DNA of 64,000 nt from Anaerobacillus alkaliphilus (lineage in GTDB: Bacteria; Bacillota; Bacilli; Bacillales; Anaerobacillaceae): assembly GCF_004116265.1 (NCBI RefSeq), contig NZ_QOUX01000046.1, forward strand, positions 620,001 to 684,000, given 5' to 3'. This document shows positions 9,552 through 17,751 of this stretch, piece after piece (positions within the stretch are counted from its first letter, which is position 1; every line of letters begins with the position of its first letter). A program made the position numbers and the translations under genes. The notes below the pieces were generated by a model. It was not told where the DNA came from. It worked only from the letters and a program-made list of their open reading frames with translations, and did no database searches.

Positions 9552-10340
9552 TTATTCCCCCTCAGCAAAACGAACATTTACTTCCCCTAAGGCATCAATT
9601 GTTGCCTTAAACTCATCCCCAGGTTTTGCATCAACAGCTGCAGATAAAGCTCCTGATAATATAACCTCTCCTGCTTTCAATGAAATTCCAAAATGAGAGA
9701 TTTTGTTTGCTAGCCAAGCTACACAATTAGCAGGATGACCAAGAACATCTGAACCGACACCAGTATTTACTAGCTCTCCATTCTTATAAAAGCACATCTT
9801 TACTTTAGCAAGGTCTATATTTTGTACATCGACCGGCATCTTTCCAAGTACAAATAATCCAGAAGAAGCATTATCTGCAATCGTATCTGCTAGTTTTATT
9901 TTCCAATTTAGAATTCTACTATCTACAATTTCTAAGGCCGGCACAACATAATCTGTCGCACGGAGTACATCATCCGCAGTAACATTCGGTCCAACTAGAT
10001 CCTCTTTTAATATAAACGCAATTTCTGCTTCAACTTTAGGTTGCATAACACGATAAAAAGAAATGTCTTTTCCAACTTCAACAACCATCTCGTTAAATAA
10101 GTGTCCGTAGTCAGGCTCATTAACACCAAGGAAATTTTGCATAGCAACTGAAGTAAGACCTATTTTCTTTCCAACTACGAATTGTCCTTGATCAATTTTT
10201 CTTTGAACAGTCGCTAATTGGATTTGATATGCTTCTTCCACACTTAAATTTGGTTCTATCTCAGTTAAGGGCTGAACTCCCCTACGATTACACTCCGCAT
10301 TTGCTAGATACTCTGAAAATTCTTTTGCCGTCACTGTCAA
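9552..10340 (-). CDS. dmpE: 2-oxopent-4-enoate hydratase
   Basis: A 262-residue paralogue of the oxalocrotonate decarboxylase. It has G-K-K-I-G-L-T-S-V-A, Q-P-K-V-E-A-E-I-A-F, A-L-E-I-V-D-S-R-I and the hydratase-like D-V-L-G-H-P-A-N-C-V-A-W-L-A-N-K. These forms match DmpE/MhpD, which adds water to 2-hydroxypenta-2,4-dienoate to give 4-hydroxy-2-oxovalerate. The start is TTG at 10340 behind GGGGGTG; a GTG two codons later is a possible alternative. It lies 14 bp after the dehydrogenase gene in the same operon. Confidence 0.87.
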   Translation of the reverse strand: MTVTAKEFSEYLANAECNRRGVQPLTEIEPNLSVEEAYQIQLATVQRKIDQGQFVVGKKIGLTSVAMQNFLGVNEPDYGHLFNEMVVEVGKDISFYRVMQPKVEAEIAFILKEDLVGPNVTADDVLRATDYVVPALEIVDSRILNWKIKLADTIADNASSGLFVLGKMPVDVQNIDLAKVKMCFYKNGELVNTGVGSDVLGHPANCVAWLANKISHFGISLKAGEVILSGALSAAVDAKPGDEFKATIDALGEVNVRFAEGE

Positions 10341-10354
10341 GAATACACCCCCAT

Positions 10355-11830
10355 CTAAAGCTTGATCGTAATGTTAGATATTTCACTATAAAAATCAAAG
10401 CTATGCATACCACCTTCACGACCTAAGCCACTTTGTTTCATTCCTCCAAAAGGTGTGCGTAAGTCTCGTAAGTACCACGTATTTACCCAAATAATCCCTG
10501 CCTCAATTTGGTGAGCAACTCTATGTGCCCTACGCAAGTCATTCGTCCATATCGATGTGCCTAAACCATAATGAGTATCGTTCGCTTGTTCAATCACTTC
10601 TGCTTCTGTTTCAAAAGGTAGAACGGTAACCACAGGGCCAAAGATCTCTTCACGTACACATCGAGAGTTTCGGTCTAGGCCAGTGATGATTGTTGGACTA
10701 ATAAAGTAACCAACTTCTTCACCATCAGGACGACCTCCACCTGTTAGAATTGTACCGCCTTCAGCTTTAGCAATTTCTATATAACCTAGAACTCTTTCGT
10801 AATGCTCTTTACTAATTACGGCGCCAACTCTAGTTTCCTTATGAAAAGGATCACCCACTCGTAGCTCTTTCGTTTTCGCTACAAATTTTTCTAGGAACGT
10901 TTCATAGATTGGCTGTTCAACATAAATTCTAGAACCACACAAACATACTTCACCTTGGTTCATAAAGCTTGATTTCAATGTAGTCTCAATCACTTCGTCG
11001 AGATCAGAGTCTGCAAAGATAATGTTTGGATTTTTCCCACCCAATTCATAGGAAAGCTTCTTTAATGTTGGAGCCGCAGCCTTCATAATTGCTGTACCGG
11101 TTGTTGTCTCACCGGTAAATGTAATTGCATCCACATCAGGGTGTTCAGTTAGCGCTGAACCTGCTGAATTGGCTCCAAAGCCATGAACGACATTAACTAC
11201 TCCATCCGGCACACCAGCTTCTTGACAAATTTCAGCTAATACCGTTGCGGTCATAGGCGTCCATTCAGCGGGCTTCATAACAGCTGTATTTCCCGCTGCT
11301 AAACAAGGCGCTAATTTCCATGTCAGCAATAACAAAGGTAAATTCCAAGGGTTAATCATACCAACTACGCCAACTGGCCTACGAATAGAATAGTGGATGG
11401 CTTTATCGTCCTGTTGGTACGACTCATTCCCTAATGATGTAAGATAATCAGAAAAGAAGTAAAAATTATGTGCTGAACGAGTGATATCCATCTCTAGCGC
11501 TAACTCATATGGTTTACCAGTATCCATAGCTTCCAAGACTGCTAACTCTTCTTTTCTAGCTAATATCCCATCACCAATTCTACGTAACAAATCAGACCTT
11601 TCTCTAGTAGTCAGATCTTTCCATGGTCCTTTGAGAGCTTTTTTGGCTGCTGCAACCGCCAAATTTATTTCTTCTTTCCCACCTTCAGCGATTTTTCCAA
11701 TCACTGTCTCAGTAGCGGGATTGATATTATCAAATGTTTTCAAGCTTGTAGAGTCAACATATTGCCCATCTATAAAGTGCCTACAATCAATCGGTTGTAT
11801 TCTCTGGATGTTTTTTTCCTTTAGTTGCAT
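10355..11830 (-). CDS. nbaE: aldehyde dehydrogenase, probably 2-aminomuconate-6-semialdehyde dehydrogenase
   Basis: A NAD(P)-dependent aldehyde dehydrogenase of about 491 residues. It contains the N-P-W-N-L-P-L nucleotide-site motif, F-T-G-E-T-T-T-G, the general base E in Y-E-L-G-G-K-N, the catalytic Cys in N-Q-G-E-V-C-L-C-G-S and E-E-I-F-G-P-V. The family covers 2-hydroxymuconic and 2-aminomuconic semialdehyde dehydrogenases. The neighbouring aminocarboxymuconate decarboxylase and aminomuconate deaminase point to 2-aminomuconate semialdehyde as substrate. An upstream ATG at 11845 lies inside the ribosome site; GGAGG is 8 bases before ATG 11830, which is taken as the start. Confidence 0.88.
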   Translation of the reverse strand: MQLKEKNIQRIQPIDCRHFIDGQYVDSTSLKTFDNINPATETVIGKIAEGGKEEINLAVAAAKKALKGPWKDLTTRERSDLLRRIGDGILARKEELAVLEAMDTGKPYELALEMDITRSAHNFYFFSDYLTSLGNESYQQDDKAIHYSIRRPVGVVGMINPWNLPLLLLTWKLAPCLAAGNTAVMKPAEWTPMTATVLAEICQEAGVPDGVVNVVHGFGANSAGSALTEHPDVDAITFTGETTTGTAIMKAAAPTLKKLSYELGGKNPNIIFADSDLDEVIETTLKSSFMNQGEVCLCGSRIYVEQPIYETFLEKFVAKTKELRVGDPFHKETRVGAVISKEHYERVLGYIEIAKAEGGTILTGGGRPDGEEVGYFISPTIITGLDRNSRCVREEIFGPVVTVLPFETEAEVIEQANDTHYGLGTSIWTNDLRRAHRVAHQIEAGIIWVNTWYLRDLRTPFGGMKQSGLGREGGMHSFDFYSEISNITIKL

Positions 11831-11867
11831 AACTTCTCCCTCCATTTCTAGGTCAATAGATGATTAC

Positions 11868-11899
11868 ATTACGGTGACAAAGGAGATTGCCACCGTAAT
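11868..11899 (-). other. intercistronic hairpin between deaminase and dehydrogenase genes
   Basis: Perfect 9-bp inverted repeat (ATTACGGTG / CACCGTAAT) with a 14-nt loop in the 74-bp gap. No U-run follows it on the minus strand, so it looks like an mRNA processing or stability element rather than a terminator. Confidence 0.5.
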
Positions 11900-11904
11900 T
11901 ACTA

Positions 11905-12375
11905 CTATTCATCCTCTACTTCAACAATCATTTCAATTTCGATCGCCGTATTGTTCGGTAATTGGGCCATCCCAACTGCTGACCTTGCATGTTTGCCTTT
12001 GTCTCCAAACACTTCAACTAATAGGTCAGATGCCCCATTCATTACCTTAGGCTGATCCTTAAAATCCTCCGTGCAGTTCACAAAACCTAGGATTTTAACT
12101 ATTCTTTTCACTTTCGCCAAATCCCCTAGTTCATGCTTTAATACAGCTAATAGATTTAACATAGATTGCCTAGAAGCCTTGTACCCTGTCTCTATATCAA
12201 GTTCACGCCCTAATTTTCCGTGGTATTGGTCGACACCCTGGCCTGATGTAAAAATTAAGTTACCAACTCGAACATGGCTGACATAATTCCCGACAGCTGT
12301 TCGTACTGGAGCAAGCTCAATTCCCAAGTTTCGAAGCTTCTCCTCTGGATGCATGAGTTGTTGTTCCATTTTCAT
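11905..12375 (-). CDS. nbaF: RidA-family deaminase, probably 2-aminomuconate deaminase
   Basis: A member of the RidA/YjgF/UK114 family, longer (about 156 aa) than ordinary RidA (about 125 aa). It has the family core I-F-T-S-G-Q-G and a C-terminal L-P-N-N-T-A-I-E-I-E-M-I-V-E-V. In the 3-hydroxyanthranilate/2-nitrobenzoate pathways a RidA-like enzyme hydrolyses 2-aminomuconate to 4-oxalocrotonate and ammonia, and the gene stands exactly where that step is needed. AAAGGAG lies 7 bases before ATG 12375; the TTG one codon upstream is less suitable. The start lies 59 bp inside the end of the decarboxylase gene, so translation is coupled. Confidence 0.82.
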   Translation of the reverse strand: MKMEQQLMHPEEKLRNLGIELAPVRTAVGNYVSHVRVGNLIFTSGQGVDQYHGKLGRELDIETGYKASRQSMLNLLAVLKHELGDLAKVKRIVKILGFVNCTEDFKDQPKVMNGASDLLVEVFGDKGKHARSAVGMAQLPNNTAIEIEMIVEVEDE

Positions 12376-13378
12376 CAACCCTCTCCTTTAGATTTAGAAA
12401 CCTCATGGCATTTTCCCCTAGCAAAAGTCTACGTTGTTTTTCAGAAAGGTCCATGGTTTCATCAATGACCTTCCCCGGGGGAATTTCGCGTAATAAAAAC
12501 GGATAATCTGAACCCATTAGCACTTTATCTTCTCCAAATCTATCAATGAGATATTTTATGGTTAGAGGATCATAGTTTAATGAGTCAAAGTAAAATTTCT
12601 TCGCATAATAACTTGGTGGTTCTGTTGTTAGACGTAGATGTGGCCATACTTCCCAACCCTTATCAAGGCGAGGTAGAATGTATGGGAATGATCCACCTCC
12701 ATGAGCAAAACAAATTTTCAAATTCGGAAACTTCTCCATAACGCCACTCCAAACAAGACTTGCTGCGGCTAGAGCTGTCTCACTTGGCATTCCAATCGTG
12801 TACATAAAGTTGTGTCTTGGGGTCCGTTCCTTCGCCATCGTTTCCCATGGGTGTATAAACAAAGGTACTTGCCACTCTTCAGCTTTTCGAAAAAACTCAG
12901 TTAGTTCTGGGGCATCTAAGTTTTTCCCATTCACATTTGTACCAATCTCAATACCAGCAAGTTTCAAGTCGTGCATACAACGATCCATTTCTTGAATGGC
13001 TACTTTGCTGTCCTGCATTGGTACTGTTCCGAGGCCAACAAAGCGATTAGGAAACTCGTTGACGGTATTCGCAATAAAGTTATTTTGGATTTGCGCCATC
13101 TCTAATGCTTGCTCTATTGGTGCCCAATACGAGAACGTCACAGGTATTGGTGAGAGAACTTGAATATCAACACCTTCACGGTCCATATCTTGTATTCGTT
13201 TATGAGCGCACCATACTTGATCGGTTACTTCTCGAAAAACTTTTCCAGCAACCATGATGTTCGCTCCGCATGTGCACGTTTGCTCAAGTAGCGGCCATTT
13301 CTCCTGACCATACTTTTCAACGAAATTTGGCAACTCTGGTGGAATAATATGTGTATGAAAGTCTATTCGCATACCCAC
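12317..13378 (-). CDS. nbaD: 2-amino-3-carboxymuconate-6-semialdehyde decarboxylase (ACMSD)
   Basis: A 353-residue amidohydrolase-superfamily decarboxylase. Zinc ligands are visible as the N-terminal D-F-H-T-H (His8, His10), the His in F-I-H-P-W-E, and the Asp in M-G-S-D-Y-P-F. A-H-G-G-G-S-F-P and the F-R-E-V region agree with ACMSD. The enzyme removes the 3-carboxylate from the ring-cleavage product and commits carbon to catabolism instead of quinolinate. The start is GTG 13378, nine bases after GAGGA and overlapping the dioxygenase gene by 16 bp; ATG 13372 is the alternative. The C-terminal tail is a little longer than usual and overlaps the next gene. Confidence 0.92.
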   Translation of the reverse strand: MGMRIDFHTHIIPPELPNFVEKYGQEKWPLLEQTCTCGANIMVAGKVFREVTDQVWCAHKRIQDMDREGVDIQVLSPIPVTFSYWAPIEQALEMAQIQNNFIANTVNEFPNRFVGLGTVPMQDSKVAIQEMDRCMHDLKLAGIEIGTNVNGKNLDAPELTEFFRKAEEWQVPLFIHPWETMAKERTPRHNFMYTIGMPSETALAAASLVWSGVMEKFPNLKICFAHGGGSFPYILPRLDKGWEVWPHLRLTTEPPSYYAKKFYFDSLNYDPLTIKYLIDRFGEDKVLMGSDYPFLLREIPPGKVIDETMDLSEKQRRLLLGENAMRFLNLKERVDENGTTTHASRGEASKLGN

Positions 13379-13902
13379 TCAGCCGCTTCCTCGGACATAA
13401 CATGACCGCAATGATTACAAGTCCTCAATTCCAAGCTTCCATTAAACTGTTCAATAGCACCCTTTACCTGTGTCTCAATGTTCGTTAATTGGACAGTTGC
13501 CCGATGCATCTCAGCATTACACTTTTCACAGAACCAGACAAAATCTTCTAGCTCTCCAGTCGCACGCTTTCTCTCAAGTACAATACCGTAAGTGTCTGCC
13601 ACTCGGTGTGGAGAATGTGGTACATTTGCAGGAAGCATGAACATGTCACCTTCTTTTACCGTTACAACCTCACGCTCTCCTTTTTCATTAATACATTCAA
13701 CATAACAGTCACCTTTAATTTGATAGAAAAATTCATCAGAAGGATCTACATGAAAATCCCGACGTTTGTTCGGTCCCCCAAGTAACATCGCAATAAATTC
13801 TGAATCTTCCCAAAGAACTTTATTATTCACTGGCGGTTTCAACAAATCTTTGTTGTCCTCGATTACTTTTAAGATGTTAAATACTCTTGAATTCAATCTC
13901 AA
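13363..13902 (-). CDS. nbaC: 3-hydroxyanthranilate 3,4-dioxygenase
   Basis: A 179-residue cupin dioxygenase of the bacterial type. Iron ligands His51, Glu57 and His96 and substrate Arg47 occupy the expected places (R-R-D-F-H-V-D-P-S-D-E and N-V-P-H). A second, rubredoxin-like iron site is formed by Cys125/Cys128 and Cys162/Cys165 near the C-terminus, a mark of bacterial rather than vertebrate enzymes. It opens the 3-hydroxyanthranilate ring to 2-amino-3-carboxymuconate semialdehyde. TTG start behind AGGGGG. It is the first gene after a well-formed promoter with a perfect cre site, so it may head its own transcript. Confidence 0.94.
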   Translation of the reverse strand: MRLNSRVFNILKVIEDNKDLLKPPVNNKVLWEDSEFIAMLLGGPNKRRDFHVDPSDEFFYQIKGDCYVECINEKGEREVVTVKEGDMFMLPANVPHSPHRVADTYGIVLERKRATGELEDFVWFCEKCNAEMHRATVQLTNIETQVKGAIEQFNGSLELRTCNHCGHVMSEEAAEWVCE

Positions 13903-13937
13903 TTGAAATTCCCCCTTATAGGTTTTTGTGGAATATT

Positions 13938-13967
13938 ATTAACAAATACACTTGTAAGCGTTTTCAA
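13938..13967 (-). promoter_or_regulatory. promoter of the 3-hydroxyanthranilate genes with a consensus cre site on the -35 box
   Basis: On the minus strand TTGAAA (13962-13967) is followed after 18 bases by GTTAAT (13938-13943). The plus-strand sequence TGTAAGCGTTTTCA at 13953-13966 matches all 14 positions of the CcpA cre consensus TGWAARCGYTWNCW and covers the -35 hexamer. CcpA binding here should block initiation when preferred sugars are present. It lies in the 61-bp gap after the iclR gene and touches its stop codon. Confidence 0.7.
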
Positions 13968-14725
13968 ATAGAGTTAATATATCCTAGTTCTCGTGATATT
14001 AACTGCGCTGTCTTTTTTACGCTTTGGATAATCGCGTGCCCTTCATTCCCTTGCATATAAGAAACAGGTCCAACCATATTTAAAGCGGCAACGGTCTGTC
14101 CCGTATACGATTGAATTGGTGCTGCGATCCCATAAAGACCATTTTCATTTTCATTATTACTAATTGAATAACCCTGTTTTCGAATGATTTCTAATTCTTC
14201 CTTAAGTTTTTTCACACATGTAATTGTATTCGGTCCCCGTTGTAACAACCCTTTTGATATTGTCGGCTGTATATAGGATGGGTTGTATGAAAGAAGTACT
14301 TTCCCTGTACTCGTGCAGTACGCCGGTTTTTTGGCACCCACGTATGTAGGTACTTGAACAGAATTTTTTGAAGCAACCTTCAAGACAAATCGAACTTCTC
14401 CTGCATCAAACATTCCAATATGAACAGTTCCCTTGTATTTGCTTACAAGGCCTTCCACTAAAGGTATCGCTTCACTGTAAATTTCTTGTTGATACATGAC
14501 ATGGTTACTCCATTCAAGTAACTTCCAACCTAGTCTGTATTTCTTTCGGCTATCTTGAATTAATATCCCTTCCTGGCACAATGTACGGACTAAATGATGA
14601 ACAGTACTCGGATTCATTCCTAATTTATCGGCTATTTCAAGGTTACCTAATACTGGTGAATCTTCAGTAAAACAATCTAAAATCTTCGCAATCTTACGAA
14701 CTGAGGAAATCACGACTTCACCCAC
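13964..14725 (-). CDS. IclR-family transcriptional regulator
   Basis: A 253-residue regulator with an N-terminal winged helix-turn-helix (about residues 6-65: S-S-V-R-K-I-A-K-I-L-D-C-F, then N-P-S-T-V-H-H-L-V) and a C-terminal IclR effector domain with the G-L-Y-G-I-A-A-P-I pattern. IclR proteins commonly control aromatic catabolic genes and bind small aromatic or dicarboxylic effectors. It lies inside the pathway block between the monooxygenase and dioxygenase genes, on the same strand, and is the obvious candidate local regulator. The GTG start has only a weak ribosome site; a second GTG four codons later is possible. Confidence 0.9.
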   Translation of the reverse strand: MGEVVISSVRKIAKILDCFTEDSPVLGNLEIADKLGMNPSTVHHLVRTLCQEGILIQDSRKKYRLGWKLLEWSNHVMYQQEIYSEAIPLVEGLVSKYKGTVHIGMFDAGEVRFVLKVASKNSVQVPTYVGAKKPAYCTSTGKVLLSYNPSYIQPTISKGLLQRGPNTITCVKKLKEELEIIRKQGYSISNNENENGLYGIAAPIQSYTGQTVAALNMVGPVSYMQGNEGHAIIQSVKKTAQLISRELGYINSI

Positions 14726-14775
14726 TTTATCTACAATTTGCTAACGTATTCTAGATAATTATGGATATACCTTTA

Positions 14776-16275
14776 TCAATTTACAGTTCGTTCTATTTTT
14801 TTGTCGTCATTTTTCAACAATTCGGCTGCTCCATCTAAAGCATCATCGACCATTGAGAATGTAGCTTTACGCTTGTATTGATTATAAAAAATTGCTCTCT
14901 TTCGAATAGGGTCCCCCGTGTAATAACGCTCGTATTGTAGTAAACGTTGGCCAAATGCTTCTCCACATAAATCCCAAGCTAGTTTAAAAAGACGGACTCG
15001 ATCCTCTGCAGAAACTCCAGCACGGCCTGCATAATATTTATCAAGATCTCCTCTTAGTTCAGTATTTGCAAAGTCATTTCCAGTTGGTGACATTAATAAC
15101 CCGCCTGCACCGATGGTTTGCATGACCTCTATCGCACGTGGATACATTGTTGGTAGCATCCCTCTAATAGTTTCAAGTGGTGCAGCTGCTGGCCTTACTT
15201 CTCCAGTCTCTGTAGTCTCATACTCATACTCAGCTACACGTAAGAGAGAACGAATGACCTCTACCGATTGGACAAGTTCGCCTAAGTCAGTTTGAACGTT
15301 CAAAAAATTATCGACTCCAATTGAATCTGCTAATCTACAAGTTACTTCAACTGCAAATGCCAGTTTTACATATCCTCTAACACCTGATTGATGCGCAGGT
15401 TGCTGGGCAATTCCTGTTTTTGGATATAATAGATTAGCAGCTTCAACATTGTTGTACAAGAAGACACGGTCCCATGGAACGACAACATCATTAAAGGCTA
15501 ATACGGCATCCATCTCCTCATATCGTGATGCTAAAGGATGATCAAAGTAAGAACGCTTGCCATCCTGCATCTGTTCCCGACAGAGAAGTCTTAATCCTGG
15601 AGTATCAATTGGAACTGCAAACGCTAAAGCATATCTTTCATCACCAGGCTGAAACCCTGGAAAAGAATAGATGATTACTTCATCAGTAATTGGTGCTAGA
15701 GTTGCAAGCATTTTTGCACCGCGTACCACTAGACCTTCTGGCTTCTCTTCCACAACTCCTAAATGAGTGAACATATCTTCTTGCTCGTAGGAAGCTTTAC
15801 TACGATCATTTTGAGGATTAATGATGGCATGCGTTAAAAATAAGTCATTGTCACGAATGTATCGATAATAGTTTCTAATATTTTTTGACCAATCCGGATT
15901 GTATTTATCGAGGAACCACGAGTTACTTGCCATTCCAGTAACTACAACATTTAAGAAGTCTGGCGTTCGGCCCATAAGTCCGAATGTAGCTCTAGCATAT
16001 ACTTCAAACAATTCGCTCCGAGCTTTCAAATCATCTTTTGAAGTTGGGTTTAGGAATGCATTATTTACTCGTTCTCCAGTTTCTTCACAAACGTGGGTAA
16101 TTCGGTCTTGATAGTCTGGGTCGTGTTGAAGGTCATATAGTTTAGCAATTTCTTTAATCGGTTGTTGAAATACAGGTTCGTTGTAGACGTCTGTTACCCT
16201 TCTTCCTCCAAGCCATACTTCAGGTTGGCGTGATTTAATCGCTTCAATATATTGTTGCCCTGTTCTAATACCCAT
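14776..16275 (-). CDS. HpaB-family FADH2-dependent aromatic monooxygenase, probable anthranilate 3-monooxygenase
   Basis: A 499-residue large component of a two-component flavin monooxygenase (4-hydroxyphenylacetate 3-hydroxylase family). It has the acyl-CoA-dehydrogenase-like fold, [11 protein letters not shown], a loop [13 protein letters not shown] and [12 protein letters not shown]. The flavin reductase gene lies 22 bp upstream. All downstream genes process 3-hydroxyanthranilate, so ortho-hydroxylation of anthranilate is the likely reaction, as described for a Geobacillus HpaB-type anthranilate hydroxylase. Phenol-type substrates cannot be excluded from sequence. ATG start behind AGAGGAGG. 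Confidence 0.82.
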   Translation of the reverse strand: MGIRTGQQYIEAIKSRQPEVWLGGRRVTDVYNEPVFQQPIKEIAKLYDLQHDPDYQDRITHVCEETGERVNNAFLNPTSKDDLKARSELFEVYARATFGLMGRTPDFLNVVVTGMASNSWFLDKYNPDWSKNIRNYYRYIRDNDLFLTHAIINPQNDRSKASYEQEDMFTHLGVVEEKPEGLVVRGAKMLATLAPITDEVIIYSFPGFQPGDERYALAFAVPIDTPGLRLLCREQMQDGKRSYFDHPLASRYEEMDAVLAFNDVVVPWDRVFLYNNVEAANLLYPKTGIAQQPAHQSGVRGYVKLAFAVEVTCRLADSIGVDNFLNVQTDLGELVQSVEVIRSLLRVAEYEYETTETGEVRPAAAPLETIRGMLPTMYPRAIEVMQTIGAGGLLMSPTGNDFANTELRGDLDKYYAGRAGVSAEDRVRLFKLAWDLCGEAFGQRLLQYERYYTGDPIRKRAIFYNQYKRKATFSMVDDALDGAAELLKNDDKKIERTVN

Positions 16276-16297
16276 AATATTCCTCCTCTTTATAAGC

Positions 16298-16753
16298 TTA
16301 ATTATTAATAAATTTCCCTTTAAAAAACATTAAGGCATCTTTATCGTTATAAGAAAAAGCTTTTATTTCACCAACAAAAAGAATATGATCTCCACCTTCA
16401 TAGGCGTTCCATGGTATACACTCTATTGTTGCTATTGCACCAGCTATTTTAGGTCCAACTTCAGTTTCTTCCCATTCAAGAGTAAGCTTTTCTTGTGGTC
16501 GACCGGCAAACTGCCAAGCGATTGGTTCTTGATTGCTTGCTAGAATATTTACAACAAACGGTCTGTTTTCAAGCGCTTGACAAGCTTTTGCTTTCTTATC
16601 AATTGAAACTAATACTAGTGCAGGGTCTAAGGAAACGGAAGTAAACGAATTAACGGTAATACCGTTGTATTCATGATCATCTGTCTTCCAGGTCACAACT
16701 GTAACACCAGTAGCAAAACGCCCAAAACAATTTCTTAGTTCTCTAACATCCAT
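16298..16753 (-). CDS. flavin reductase, HpaC-like small component of the monooxygenase
   Basis: A 151-residue protein of the flavin-reductase-like (HpaC/FRP) family. The N-terminal R[14 protein letters not shown] and [13 protein letters not shown] motifs form the FMN/FAD site, and [10 protein letters not shown] is the family GDH motif. It should reduce free FAD with NAD(P)H and hand it to the HpaB-type oxygenase encoded immediately downstream. It is the first gene of the catabolic block. GGAGGTGG precedes the ATG. Confidence 0.9.
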   Translation of the reverse strand: MDVRELRNCFGRFATGVTVVTWKTDDHEYNGITVNSFTSVSLDPALVLVSIDKKAKACQALENRPFVVNILASNQEPIAWQFAGRPQEKLTLEWEETEVGPKIAGAIATIECIPWNAYEGGDHILFVGEIKAFSYNDKDALMFFKGKFINN

Positions 16754-16799
16754 TACTCAACCACCTCCAAATTTCATACAAGGATTTATACTAATAAGA

Positions 16800-16937
16800 A
16801 TTTAAAATAATGAAATCTAAAAAAATAGTCTCGAACTACCTTTCAACTAGATTTGCACTATTAACACCTTGTTTATATTACTACTTTAACGTTTTTGAAT
16901 ATTGCAAACTATCAGATTATTTCATATTGTGAAATCT
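16800..16937 (-). promoter_or_regulatory. promoter of the monooxygenase genes with a twice-occurring 19-bp operator-like motif
   Basis: On the minus strand TTCAAA (16894-16899) and TATAAA (16872-16877) are 16 bp apart, a plausible sigma-A promoter. The plus-strand motif ATTTCATATTGTGAAATCT (16919-16937) contains the inverted repeat ATTTCA-N5-TGAAAT. A second copy, ATTTAAAATAATGAAATCT (16800-16818), matches it at 15 of 19 positions. One copy lies just upstream of the -35 box and one in the leader, the arrangement expected of operators, perhaps for the IclR protein. The 363-bp region between the flavin reductase gene and 17117 otherwise holds only the hairpin at 16988-17018. Confidence 0.45.
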
Positions 16938-16987
16938 CAAAAAAAATATTAAAAAGAATTACTTTTTCCCATTAATCGAAAAAGATT

Positions 16988-17018
16988 AAGCCCCCTATCT
17001 TTCAATGATAGAGGGCTT
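16988..17018 (-). terminator. terminator-like hairpin upstream of the catabolic operon
   Basis: A 12-bp stem with one mismatch (AAGCCCCCTATC / GATAGAGGGCTT) and a 7-nt loop. On the minus strand it is followed by AATCTTTTTC. It may shield the catabolic promoter from minus-strand read-through originating at the small gene at 17488-17685. Confidence 0.5.
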
Positions 17019-17116
17019 GCAATTAAATAAAACTGCTTCAAATAGTTTTGTATTAAATTAATGATTTTAGTAAATACCATGTAAAGTACAGCACCGATAA
17101 TTAGGAGGAAATGGTA

Positions 17117-17491
17117 ATGGTTGAGATAAGTTGGATGATGTTCATTATGATTATTCTAGCGAGTTATCGATTTACTCATTTAATTGTATTTGATAAAATC
17201 ACTGAATTTATAAGAAAACCTTTTTTAAAAGCAACAACTGTTGTTGAAGAAAATGGACACACACGAACTAAGAACGTTCCTGACTCTAAGCTGGGTTACC
17301 TATTAAATTGCTATTGGTGTGCAGGAGTATGGAGTGCAATTATTATTGGATTAGGTTATTTGCTTTACCCTACCATCTTTATTCCAATCATATTTATTTT
17401 TGCTATTGCTGGTGGACAAACCATTATCGAGACATTCGTTGGTGTAGGAACAAAAGCCATCCAAGCTTTGAGTAAACACAGCCACCATTAA
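17117..17491 (+). CDS. DUF1360 family membrane protein
   Basis: A 124-residue protein matching the DUF1360 family found in Bacillaceae (YngL-like). It has an N-terminal helix starting W-M-M-F-I-M-I-I-L-A-S-Y-R-F-T-H-L, then a central Y-L-L-N-C-Y-W-C-A-G-V-W-S motif with two Cys, and two C-terminal hydrophobic segments. Function is unknown; some family members are sporulation-associated. AGGAGG stands 8 bases before ATG 17117, whereas the ATG at 17111 is only two bases from it, so 17117 is the start. The gene ends with a four-base overlap with the convergent small gene. Confidence 0.78.
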   Translation: MVEISWMMFIMIILASYRFTHLIVFDKITEFIRKPFLKATTVVEENGHTRTKNVPDSKLGYLLNCYWCAGVWSAIIIGLGYLLYPTIFIPIIFIFAIAGGQTIIETFVGVGTKAIQALSKHSHH

Positions 17492-17685
17492 TTAATAAAT
17501 CGTTTTAGCTCATCGATTAATTGGCGCGAACGTTTCGCATTTCCTTCTGCAAATTCTCTAAGCCTGAGCTTTAATTCCTCACTTTCATCAATTCGTTCAG
17601 CAGCAATTAGATAGGTCCTCATCATTTCTTCTTCGTGATCTAATGATGATTGTAAGATTTCTTTTAGTTCTTCATTTGTATACAC
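17488..17685 (-). CDS. small all-helical protein (ferritin-like bundle?), unknown function
   Basis: A short protein (65 aa from GTG 17685) rich in Glu, Leu and Arg, and predicted almost entirely helical. A D-H-E-E-E-M-M-R-T-Y stretch followed by charged helices recalls one half of a ferritin-like or rubrerythrin-like bundle, but I cannot assign a family firmly. GAGGTGAT lies 8 bases before GTG 17685; the GTG at 17694 is part of that ribosome site and is rejected. The promoter region is shared with the divergent hemerythrin-like gene and contains an Fnr-type box. Confidence 0.6.
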   Translation of the reverse strand: MYTNEELKEILQSSLDHEEEMMRTYLIAAERIDESEELKLRLREFAEGNAKRSRQLIDELKRFIN

Positions 17686-17751
17686 TTTTATCACCTCGTA
17701 TATAAATTTCCCCTATGGAACTTTCTACATGCACATTTCTTTTTCTGTTAT

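Noticed and set aside
11481-12050. 189-codon plus-strand frame opposite the dehydrogenase and deaminase genes
   Set aside because: Antisense to two well-conserved enzymes, no ribosome site, no recognisable domain.
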